A stretch of 11,152 nt of DNA, taken from positions 1 to 11,152 of the forward strand of contig JAKVAO010000079.1 of the NCBI GenBank assembly GCA_022447685.1, read 5' to 3'. Source of the stretch: Candidatus Caenarcanales bacterium (GTDB lineage: Bacteria > Cyanobacteriota > Vampirovibrionia > LMEP-6097). The position numbers and the translations under genes are program-made. Below are positions 1-5,930 of the stretch, piece by piece. Position 1 is the stretch's first letter. Every line of letters starts with the position of its first letter. The notes under the pieces are model-generated. The model was not told the origin of the DNA. It made no database searches and saw only the letters and a list, made by a program, of their open reading frames with translations.

Positions 1-223
1 TCATGAATAACTAGATTTGGCCAGAGCTAGACCTATTTGTTTACATAATCTTTATTTTTTACCTGAGTAGTTACTAAGCTCAATGTGGATCAAGATAATA
101 CAACGCTGTCACAAAGCAGACACACAAGTTAATACACATTGCATTTAAGATTCAAATATTTAATCAGTAGATTTTACAGAAATAGAATACTGAAAAGTCA
201 AAAATATGAAATTTAAACAAAGC
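1..223. other. AT-rich intergenic DNA downstream of murQ, no gene seen
   Basis: This stretch lies past the murQ stop codon and reaches the window edge. I checked both strands and found only short reading frames without a ribosome binding site. The longest on the minus strand is about 19 codons and hydrophobic, and I do not support it. No hairpin followed by a T-run is visible just after murQ, so its transcription end is not marked here. Confidence 0.6.
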
Positions 224-1108
224 TTATTTAAAAACTCTAGATAAAAAACCTTTATTTTTTTCTAAAAGCTCCGAAGCCTCTTCAAAATCAAGCTTCTTCT
301 TAACATATAAAATCGCTTGCTTAACTTTATTCTGAGATTTCTCCAAAGCTTCTTTAGCCTCTTCTTCAGAACACTCTGCAATCTTTTGAACTAAGCCTAA
401 AGCTCTTTTGTAAAGCTTTTCATTACTGACCTTAACATCTACCATCAGATTGCCATAGGTCTTACCCAGCTTCACCATCACAGAAGTACTAATAGTGTTT
501 AAAACAATTTTCTGAGATGTACCAGCCTTAAGCCTAGTGCTACCACTGAGTATCTCAGCTCCGGTATCCAAGAAAATATTATTCTCAGAGTAAGAAAAAA
601 TCTTAGCTTCTGAGTTATTAGATATAGCCCCAGAAAAAGTATTAATATCTTTAACTGCCTTCAAAGCTCCTATACAATAAGCCGCACCACCACTCGCTGA
701 AATAACAATTAAAGCATCCTTAGAATTCAATTTCTCTTTAACCGTTTTATAGCCAGCCTCTTCATCATCTTCAGCGCCTTCAACAGCGTGAATTAAAGCT
801 TTCTCACCACCAGCAATAATACCTTGAACCATAGCAGGATCAGTAGAGAAAGTAGGAGGACACTCAACTGCATCCAAGATCCCCAAACGCCCACTGGTAC
901 CAGCTCCAAGATAATATAGAGTACCACCATTATCCAGACACTCAGTAACAGCATCAACAATTTTGGCGATATCAGCCTTGGCTTTTTTCAATGCTGCTAC
1001 TACATTTAAAGTATCTTCAGCAAAGAGCTGAGCTAAATCCTCAGAAGATAATTTATCTAAATTCTCTGATTCTTTGTTTACTGATTCTGTTATCGATAAA
1101 TTTTGCAA
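224..1108 (-). CDS. murQ: N-acetylmuramic acid 6-phosphate etherase
   Basis: MurQ is a cytosolic enzyme that cleaves the D-lactyl ether of MurNAc-6-phosphate to GlcNAc-6-phosphate and D-lactate during peptidoglycan recycling. The 294 aa length matches the family (E. coli about 298). The SIS sugar-phosphate fold begins with LGAGTSGRLGILDA (residues 67-80), followed by VECPPTFST containing the expected catalytic Glu82, then the acidic AVEGAEDD (108-115), GSTRLKAGTSQK (189-200) and NLMVDVKVSNEKL (220-232). The last 50 residues form the small helical tail usual for MurQ. One deviation is ISASGGAAYC (136-145), where the family normally has SASGRTPY. The start is TTG, chosen because GGGGGA stands about 8 nt upstream. 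It follows the ABC ATPase stop by 17 bp, so the two are probably one transcript. Family assignment is secure. Confidence 0.96.
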   Translation of the reverse strand: MQNLSITESVNKESENLDKLSSEDLAQLFAEDTLNVVAALKKAKADIAKIVDAVTECLDNGGTLYYLGAGTSGRLGILDAVECPPTFSTDPAMVQGIIAGGEKALIHAVEGAEDDEEAGYKTVKEKLNSKDALIVISASGGAAYCIGALKAVKDINTFSGAISNNSEAKIFSYSENNIFLDTGAEILSGSTRLKAGTSQKIVLNTISTSVMVKLGKTYGNLMVDVKVSNEKLYKRALGLVQKIAECSEEEAKEALEKSQNKVKQAILYVKKKLDFEEASELLEKNKGFLSRVFK

Positions 1109-1125
1109 AGCTTATTCCCCCAATA

Positions 1126-2118
1126 TTACTTATATAAAAGACAAGAGACACAATGTACCTTAGCTTCATCACCAAGATCTTTTAGAATAGGCTTTTCTTG
1201 CGAGCAAGCTTCAAAACGCTCAGGACATCTAGTGTGAAAAGCACAACCGGCTGGGATTTTATTAGCTTTCGGAATTTCTCCTTCAAGGAAAAACCTTTCT
1301 CTATCTCTAATCTTAGGATCAGGAATTGGAGCTGCATTTAATAAAGCTCTAGTGTAAGGATGCTTAGGATTTTTGAATAAGTCATCTTTACTAGCCATTT
1401 CAACAATCTCACCAAGATACATCACAGCAACTCTATCAGCAATAAATTTCACAACAGCAAGATCATGAGTAATAAAAAGAAAACTAATACCAAGTTCTTC
1501 TTTGAGTTTCTTCATTAATTTTAAAACCACCCATTGAACTGAAACATCGAGTGCACTTACCGCTTCATCAGCAATAATAAGCTTCGGCTTAGAGGCTATA
1601 GCACGGGCTATGCAAACTCTTTGGTTTTGTCCACCTGAACACTGGTGTGGAAATTTAGTAGCAAGTACTGGGTCCAGCTCAACTAGTGACATTAACTCAT
1701 AAACTTTATCTTTGATCTCAGCTTCGTTCTTAGGGAAACCCTCCTGAGCTTTATTAATTCTTAGAGGCTCGGCGATACTATCAAAAATCTTAAAACGCGG
1801 ATCTAGACTAGAAAAAGGATTCTGGAATATCATCTGCATTGCTTTTCTTTTTTCACGTAGCTTAGATGATTTCAATGCTAAAAAATCTTCACCCAGAAAC
1901 TGAATCTCACCAGAATCACAATCAAGTATTCTGGTAACAAGCTTTGCTAAAGTTGATTTACCACAACCTGACTCTCCTACCAAAACTAAACACTCAGCTT
2001 CTTCAAGACTCAAACTAAGATCATTTACTACATGAAGCTTATCCTCTTCTTTTGCAAAAAAACTATTTGCTGAAATATCAAATTTTTTATTTAAGTTTTT
2101 GAGTTCAAGCAATGCCAT
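1126..2118 (-). CDS. Oligopeptide/dipeptide-type ABC transporter ATP-binding protein (OppF/DppF-like)
   Basis: This is a cytoplasmic ATPase subunit of a peptide-class ABC importer. Visible motifs are Walker A GESGCGKST (48-56), Q-loop QNPFSSLDP (99-107), signature CSGGQ (160-164, with Cys where Leu or Phe is usual), Walker B LIIADE (180-185), D-loop SALD, and H-loop His218. The C-terminal part is the oligopeptide-family extension, with HPYTRALLNAAP near 253-264 and cysteines at 292, 298, 305 and 323. DppD/DppF-type ATPases carry four cysteines there that can hold a 4Fe-4S cluster, so one is possible here. Length (330 aa) is normal. No permease, second ATPase or binding protein lies beside it, so partners must be encoded elsewhere. 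Its linkage to murQ suggests wall-peptide or muropeptide import, which is inference. No Shine-Dalgarno precedes its ATG at 2118. Confidence 0.92.
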   Translation of the reverse strand: MALLELKNLNKKFDISANSFFAKEEDKLHVVNDLSLSLEEAECLVLVGESGCGKSTLAKLVTRILDCDSGEIQFLGEDFLALKSSKLREKRKAMQMIFQNPFSSLDPRFKIFDSIAEPLRINKAQEGFPKNEAEIKDKVYELMSLVELDPVLATKFPHQCSGGQNQRVCIARAIASKPKLIIADEAVSALDVSVQWVVLKLMKKLKEELGISFLFITHDLAVVKFIADRVAVMYLGEIVEMASKDDLFKNPKHPYTRALLNAAPIPDPKIRDRERFFLEGEIPKANKIPAGCAFHTRCPERFEACSQEKPILKDLGDEAKVHCVSCLLYK

Positions 2119-2125
2119 TTATAAT
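2099..2125 (+). promoter_or_regulatory. Candidate proC promoter inside the 5' end of the ATPase gene
   Basis: A perfect TATAAT lies at 2120-2125, with TTGAGT (4 of 6 to consensus) at 2099-2104 and a short 15-bp spacer. The start point would fall near 2132, only about 3 nt before the proC ATG at 2135. The box overlaps the start region of the divergent ATPase gene. The call rests on consensus match only. Confidence 0.45.
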
Positions 2126-2134
2126 GAATTTAGC

Positions 2135-2941
2135 ATGGAAAAGAAAATTGGGATTATTGGAGTTGGTTCAATGGGCAGTGCAATTGCACTAGGCTTAGGT
2201 TCCCAAACTGAATATAAGCTTTATCTTTATAATAGAAGCCCTGAAAAACTCAATAAGCTGAGAGGAATTATCGACTTTATAAAAGTAGAAGAACTTGCAA
2301 ATATGCTCAAGGAAAATATGGATTATATAATTCTTGCAAGTAAGCCCCAGCATATTCCAGATATCTTAAATGAACTAAAAACACTTAAGCTCAATGAAAA
2401 AACTGTCTTAGTATCAGTGGCAGCTGGATTTACCATAGAATCAATCAATGAGTTCTTTTCAGATAATCCAATTGCAAGAGTTATGCCAAACACTCCAGCT
2501 CAAATTTCAGCAGCAATGTCAGCGATATCTGTAAACCCTAAAGCCCAAAGCCAAATTACAGAGCTAGAATCAATATTTCAGAACATAGGTGAGACGGTGC
2601 TTTTAGATAATGAAGAACAAATGCACGCATCTACAGCTATAGCAGGCTCTGGTCCTGCTTATTTTTTTAAAATTATTGAAGCTTTAAGCAAGGCAGGTGA
2701 AAAACAAGGTTTAAAACTAGAAGAAGCAGAAAAACTTGCGATTGAGACTATGTATGGAGCGGCTTTGCTTTTAAAGAAATCACAGCTTAGCCCTTCAGAG
2801 CTTAGAGTTCAGGTTACTAGCCCAAATGGCACAACACAGGCTGCGCTTGAAAGTTTTAACGAATCTAAAATTGATCAGATAGTTTCTGCTGCTGTCGAAG
2901 CAGCCTGTGCACGCTCTAAGGAATTAGCTAAGAGTCAATGA
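2135..2941 (+). CDS. proC: Pyrroline-5-carboxylate reductase
   Basis: ProC reduces pyrroline-5-carboxylate to proline with NAD(P)H, the last step of proline synthesis, in the cytosol. I start it at ATG 2135 (268 aa). The reading frame is open back to a TTG at 2099, but the 12 extra residues are not family-like and would overlap the divergent ATPase. From the ATG the protein begins MEKKIGIIGVGSMG, a Rossmann dinucleotide motif at its usual place. Further motifs are ASKPQ, SVAAGFTIE, RVMPNTPAQ, IAGSGPAYFF and the P5CR signature VTSPNGTT (usually VTSPGGTT, so one Gly is Asn). There is no Shine-Dalgarno. The last codons and TGA overlap the first copy of the intergenic palindromic repeat. Confidence 0.96.
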   Translation: MEKKIGIIGVGSMGSAIALGLGSQTEYKLYLYNRSPEKLNKLRGIIDFIKVEELANMLKENMDYIILASKPQHIPDILNELKTLKLNEKTVLVSVAAGFTIESINEFFSDNPIARVMPNTPAQISAAMSAISVNPKAQSQITELESIFQNIGETVLLDNEEQMHASTAIAGSGPAYFFKIIEALSKAGEKQGLKLEEAEKLAIETMYGAALLLKKSQLSPSELRVQVTSPNGTTQAALESFNESKIDQIVSAAVEAACARSKELAKSQ

Positions 2942-3243
2942 TGGTTTGAGAAGTTTGAAAAACGCAGCTATGGCAGCTTCACACTCAAACAGGAAGTCAA
3001 GGTGTGAAGTTTTTAGAGCAAGGCTTTCAAACTTTGAAAAGGCTGAGTTGACTACTGGTCAATGATGACTTTGAGAAGTTTGAGGAACGCAGCTATGGCA
3101 GCTTCACACTCAAAATAGGAAGTCAAGGTGGGAAGTTTTCAGAGCAAGGCTTTCAAACTTTGAAAAGGCTGAGTTGACTACTGGTCAATGATGACTTTGA
3201 AAAGTTTGAGGAACGCAGCTATGGGAGCTTCACGCCTTGACTT
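2934..3243. repeat. Tandem array of a ~120-bp palindromic (ERIC-like) intergenic element, 2.4 copies
   Basis: Units start at 2934, 3058 and 3184 (periods 124 and 126 bp). Copy 1 is 2934-3052, copy 2 is 3058-3178, and copy 3 keeps only the left half. The spacer TACTG separates copies (3053-3057 and 3179-3183). Copies 1 and 2 differ at only about 8 positions, including two 1-bp indels. Each full unit starts GTCAA and ends TTGAC. The outer 26 bases of the two ends are imperfect inverted repeats: in copy 2, 3058-3083 against 3153-3178, about 18 of 26 matching and sharing AAGTTTGA/TCAAACTT. An inner inverted repeat, CTTCACAC/GTGTGAAG, lies around the centre, so one unit could fold into a single long hairpin. 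The array fills the whole gap between the convergent proC and EVE genes. Indels between copies shift any reading frame, so it is not coding. I do not recognise it as a named family. Confidence 0.85.
2975..3014 (+). terminator. Possible Rho-independent terminator of proC formed by the centre of repeat copy 1
   Basis: AGCTTCACACT (2975-2985) pairs with GGTGTGAAGTT (3001-3011), allowing two G-U pairs. The loop is about 15 nt, and TTTTT runs over 3010-3014. It sits 34 nt after the proC stop. In copy 2 the stem is weakened by one change (GTGGGAAG) and the T-run is shorter, so only copy 1 looks functional. The large loop lowers confidence. Confidence 0.4.
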
Positions 3244-3703
3244 GAGCCATGGATAGAACTTCGTTCCACTCCTGCTCACTAACAGGTTGCACTGAGAGCC
3301 TAGCTCCTTTTTGTACGACTTTCATATCAGCTAGTTTTGGGTTAGCTTTAAGCTGCTCTAGGGAAATCATCGGTAAATCCTGAACAAATTTAACATCGAC
3401 TAGATACCATCTTGGCTTCTCTGGATCTGACTTAGGGTCGTAATACTTAGACTTTTCATCGAATTGTGTAGGGTCTGGATATGCTTTCTCACTTGCAATT
3501 TCAGCTACACCGACAATACCTGGAGGAGTCGCGTTGCTGTGATAGAAGAAAACCTTATCCCCCTGCTGCATTTCATCTCTCATAATATTTCTAGCTTGAT
3601 AATTCCTAACCCCATCCCACATATCAGTTTGCTTTGGCAGTGCTTTCAAATCATCTATAGAGAAAGCATTGGGCTCAGACTTCATTAACCAGTACTTAGA
3701 CAT
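3230..3703 (-). CDS. EVE domain protein (THYN1-like, PUA-like fold)
   Basis: This 157 aa soluble protein is a single EVE domain. Motifs in order are YWLMKSEP (4-11), WDGVRNYQAR (29-38), FFYHSN (52-57), GIVGVAEI (62-69), a PDPTQFD-YYDPKS stretch (76-92), PRWYLVDVKF (97-106) and RLSVQPV (135-141). EVE domains are related to PUA and YTH folds and bind nucleic acid, in several cases modified bases. The exact ligand of this bacterial subgroup is not shown by the sequence. The aromatic residues Trp5, Trp29 and Tyr54 are candidate pocket residues. The gene stands alone, converging on proC and divergent from yqeK. The final residues QVKA and the TGA lie in DNA that matches the neighbouring repeat. 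ATG 3703 lacks a Shine-Dalgarno and sits 8 nt after a TATAAT. Confidence 0.93.
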   Translation of the reverse strand: MSKYWLMKSEPNAFSIDDLKALPKQTDMWDGVRNYQARNIMRDEMQQGDKVFFYHSNATPPGIVGVAEIASEKAYPDPTQFDEKSKYYDPKSDPEKPRWYLVDVKFVQDLPMISLEQLKANPKLADMKVVQKGARLSVQPVSEQEWNEVLSMAQVKA

Positions 3704-3711
3704 AATCGATT

Positions 3712-3741
3712 ATTATAAATGATAAGACAGATATAAGTTAA
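3712..3741 (-). promoter_or_regulatory. Candidate promoter of the EVE gene
   Basis: On the minus strand, TTAACT (3736-3741, 4 of 6) is followed after 18 bp by a perfect TATAAT (3712-3717). The box ends 8 nt before the ATG, so transcription would start at or next to the start codon. Its -35 overlaps the candidate -10 of yqeK on the other strand (3739-3744). Confidence 0.5.
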
Positions 3742-3744
3742 AAT
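3739..3744 (+). promoter_or_regulatory. Candidate -10 box for yqeK-panC
   Basis: TAAAAT (5 of 6 to consensus) ends 12 nt before the yqeK ATG at 3757. I see no good -35 at 16-18 bp. The divergent gap to the EVE gene is only 53 bp, so the promoter must be within or next to it. Confidence 0.35.
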
Positions 3745-3756
3745 ATTCTAGCGGTC

Positions 3757-4404
3757 ATGGATATACAGGATTTAGAAAATAAACTGAAGTCTCACCTCTC
3801 TAAAAAGCGATTTAAGCACACCTTGTCTGTAAGAGACACTGCTTTGAGATACGCTAGAGTGTTTCAAGAAGCAGGGCTTAGTTTTCTAGAGAAAGAAAAG
3901 AGCTTACTGGATGAGAAGTATCTCAATAAAATAGAAATCGCTGCACTTTTACACGACTATGCTAAAGAAATAAAGAATGACGAACAGATTAATTTAGCAA
4001 AATTTTATGGTTTAGATATATATGAAGAGGATTTAGATAGACCAAATCTACTTCACGCTCGCGTTGGCGCTGCCATTGTTGAAGAAGAGTTTGATATTTA
4101 TGACTCGATTATTCTTAGCGCAATCAAAGAACATACTTTTGCTGGAAGAAATATGACTTTTGCCTCTAAAATTATTTTCCTGGCTGATATGACTGAACCT
4201 AATAGAGATCTCAAAGGAACTAGTATTGATCTAGAGAATATTAGAGCCTTAATCATAGAGAAAAAAGATATTGAACTTGCGCTCTTTCTTGCCATGCAAA
4301 AGAAAATAGAGTATGTTCTATTTGAAAGAAAAATGCTTCATCCACTTGCCTTATTTTCGTGGAATTATATGGTAAAGAGAACTAAAGTTCATGCAAATAA
4401 TTAG
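3757..4404 (+). CDS. yqeK: YqeK-type HD domain protein, probable symmetrical Ap4A hydrolase
   Basis: YqeK proteins are HD-superfamily phosphohydrolases that split diadenosine tetraphosphate into two ADP in many bacteria lacking ApaH. The metal-binding residues expected for the family are visible: His21 (FKHTLSVRDTA), His66-Asp67 (LLHDYAKE), His100 (LLHARVGA), His126 (IKEHTFAGRNMT) and Asp144 (FLADMTEPNRD). At 215 aa it is somewhat longer than usual. Extra residues lie between the first and second motif (about 37-58), and there is a C-terminal helical tail. YqeK usually sits with nadD and rsfS; here it overlaps panC by 14 bp, so it has moved to a different cofactor operon. No clear Shine-Dalgarno precedes the ATG. 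The family is clear; Ap4A activity is known for relatives and not shown here. Confidence 0.88.
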   Translation: MDIQDLENKLKSHLSKKRFKHTLSVRDTALRYARVFQEAGLSFLEKEKSLLDEKYLNKIEIAALLHDYAKEIKNDEQINLAKFYGLDIYEEDLDRPNLLHARVGAAIVEEEFDIYDSIILSAIKEHTFAGRNMTFASKIIFLADMTEPNRDLKGTSIDLENIRALIIEKKDIELALFLAMQKKIEYVLFERKMLHPLALFSWNYMVKRTKVHANN

Positions 4405-5212
4405 AAAATTAGATGAATTAAATGAATTTCTAGCACCAGTCTGGGCAGATGATAATGATTTGCTAGCTTATGTTCCGACTATGGGCGCTTTGCACTCTGG
4501 ACACGTTTCACTAATTCACAAAGCAAAAGAAGTTGCTCAAAAAATCATAGTCAGCATATTTGTAAACCCTCTCCAATTCGGTCCTAATGAAGACCTAGAT
4601 TCTTATCCAAGAAGCATCGATGAGGACATTATCAAACTTTGGGCAGCAGAAATTGATTACTTGTATATCCCTGAGTTAACTGAAGTAGAACTTGAAAGTT
4701 TAACCAAAATTAATGCAGATAGAGAAATTAGTAAGATTCTATGTGGCAAGTCTAGATCAGGACACTTCGATGGTGTTTGTACTATTGTTAATCATTTTTT
4801 TAAAACTATAAAACCTGACTTTGCTGTTTTTGGAGAAAAAGATTTTCAACAGGTAAAAATCATAGAGCAAATGATTTTAGAGCAAGCTTTCAATATAACT
4901 CTGATACCAGCACCTATTTTTAGAGAAGCAAGTGGACTTGCAATGAGTTCACGAAATAGTTATTTAGATGACCAAGAGAAAACTCAAGCGGCTTTTATCT
5001 ACGAATCCATACTTAAAGAAAAACAATTACTAGAAGACTTACTTTTCCCGCCTCAAGAGGAACAGATCTTAAATTCTATAAATACCATTAAAGAAAAACT
5101 AAGCAATGCAGGTTTTAGGGTTGACTATGTTGAATTCCATTGGTCAAGAATCTTTGTTGCTGCTTACCTAGGAAATACTAGGTTGATTGACAATATTGAA
5201 ATTGTTACGTAA
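4391..5212 (+). CDS. panC: Pantothenate synthetase (pantoate--beta-alanine ligase)
   Basis: PanC joins pantoate and beta-alanine with ATP, through a pantoyl-adenylate, to give pantothenate, the precursor of coenzyme A. The 273 aa protein has the nucleotidyltransferase-fold motifs PTMGALHSGH (29-38, the HIGH-like ATP motif), FVNPLQFGPNED (57-68), SGHFDGVCTIV (123-133), FGEKDFQQ (147-154) and REASGLAMSSRN (178-189, the KMSKS-like loop). The C-terminal lid domain ends RVDYVEFHWS...RLIDNI. The length is close to the usual 280. ATG 4391 lies inside the last codons of yqeK in another frame, which suggests translational coupling. No panB or panD lies nearby. Its stop codon lies within the left arm of a hairpin. 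Confidence 0.96.
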   Translation: MQIIRKLDELNEFLAPVWADDNDLLAYVPTMGALHSGHVSLIHKAKEVAQKIIVSIFVNPLQFGPNEDLDSYPRSIDEDIIKLWAAEIDYLYIPELTEVELESLTKINADREISKILCGKSRSGHFDGVCTIVNHFFKTIKPDFAVFGEKDFQQVKIIEQMILEQAFNITLIPAPIFREASGLAMSSRNSYLDDQEKTQAAFIYESILKEKQLLEDLLFPPQEEQILNSINTIKEKLSNAGFRVDYVEFHWSRIFVAAYLGNTRLIDNIEIVT

Positions 5213-5235
5213 TGCCCACTATCTGCGTAACAATT
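5200..5235. terminator. Hairpin between convergent panC and methyltransferase genes, possible bidirectional terminator
   Basis: AATTGTTACGTA (5200-5211) pairs with TGCGTAACAATT (5224-5235): ten perfect base pairs plus a wobble and one more pair, with a 12-nt loop. The left arm includes the end and stop of panC. The right arm lies 9 bp past the methyltransferase stop. T-runs on either side are poor, so it may work as a bidirectional terminator or only protect 3' ends. Confidence 0.6.
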
Positions 5236-5244
5236 CTATTAAAG

Positions 5245-5928
5245 TTAATTTTTAACAGCCATAGCAAGCCCAGCATGAACTGTAAGAATAGTTCCATTGA
5301 AGACATCCGAATTAGCAAGCTGTGAATTAAACTCTTGAATTGCTTTGATTCTTTTATCCTCAGTATTTTCCTCTAAAACTTCATACTCGTGTAAACCCAA
5401 AACATTGTCGACAAGAAGAATTGCACCAGGTTTAAGTAGCTTAGCAGCCTGCTCCAAGTAATGAGGGTAATTGACTTTATCTGCATCAATAAAAATCATA
5501 TCCAAACTAAGTGGCTTCTCCTCAACTAATTTAGCCAAATAAGATTTAGCATCCAGATTAACAACAGAAGCGATCTTAGCTAAAGCCGCCTTATCCAGAT
5601 TATTCTTCACGATTTCAGCTTGCTTAGATGAGTATTCAACACAAGTTAGAGAGTATGCAAGCTCATCATTGGCTTCTAGGTTCTTAAGGTCTTGCAAAGC
5701 TCTTCCAATCCAGATACTGCTGTAGCCAAAATAACTCCCAAGCTCTAGAATATTACGTGACTTTGATGTTTGAATCAAAAGAGAAATAAATTTAGCCTGA
5801 TCGGCACCAATATTCATCATCGGACCACCAGCATTCTTCTGCTCTTCTAAAACACCCTTCAGAAGCTCATCTTCAAACTTAAAAGTGCTCGTTATATAGT
5901 TATTAATTTCAGATTTAAAGTCAGACAT
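5245..5928 (-). CDS. SAM-dependent O-methyltransferase, family 3 (CCoAOMT/YrrM-like)
   Basis: This 227 aa cytosolic class I methyltransferase belongs to the metal-dependent O-methyltransferase family that includes plant CCoAOMT and the bacterial tRNA enzyme TrmR (YrrM). The SAM-binding motif is ILELGSYFGYSS (60-71), with the acidic residue that binds the SAM ribose in CVEYS (Glu98). FIDADK (146-151) and VDN (173-175) supply the family's metal ligands Asp148, Asp174 and Asn175, with Lys151 as the likely base. The C-terminus GLAMAVKN resembles the usual GLAIA end. The substrate cannot be read from the sequence; catechol-like small molecules or tRNA hydroxyuridine are both possible. The gene follows the unknown gene upstream with a 2-bp gap and probably shares its transcript. 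Confidence 0.9.
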   Translation of the reverse strand: MSDFKSEINNYITSTFKFEDELLKGVLEEQKNAGGPMMNIGADQAKFISLLIQTSKSRNILELGSYFGYSSIWIGRALQDLKNLEANDELAYSLTCVEYSSKQAEIVKNNLDKAALAKIASVVNLDAKSYLAKLVEEKPLSLDMIFIDADKVNYPHYLEQAAKLLKPGAILLVDNVLGLHEYEVLEENTEDKRIKAIQEFNSQLANSDVFNGTILTVHAGLAMAVKN

Positions 5929-5930
5929 AA

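Noticed and set aside
61..180. A ~19-codon minus-strand hydrophobic peptide downstream of murQ
   Set aside because: It has no ribosome site, no family match and a length expected by chance.
2099..2134. TTG start at 2099 for proC
   Set aside because: The 12 extra residues do not resemble ProC N-termini and would overlap the divergent ATPase; ATG 2135 puts the Rossmann motif at the usual distance.
3062..3145. Short coding frames inside the repeat (a ~19-codon plus-strand frame and a ~23-codon minus-strand frame)
   Set aside because: They lack ribosome sites, and 1-bp indels between copies break both frames, so coding is not conserved.
2934..3243. CRISPR array
   Set aside because: Units are about 120 bp, in direct contact through a constant 5-bp spacer, and there are no variable spacers or cas genes.
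3464..3688. A 74-codon plus-strand frame opposite the EVE gene
   Set aside because: It is a shadow of a well-supported gene, with no ribosome site.
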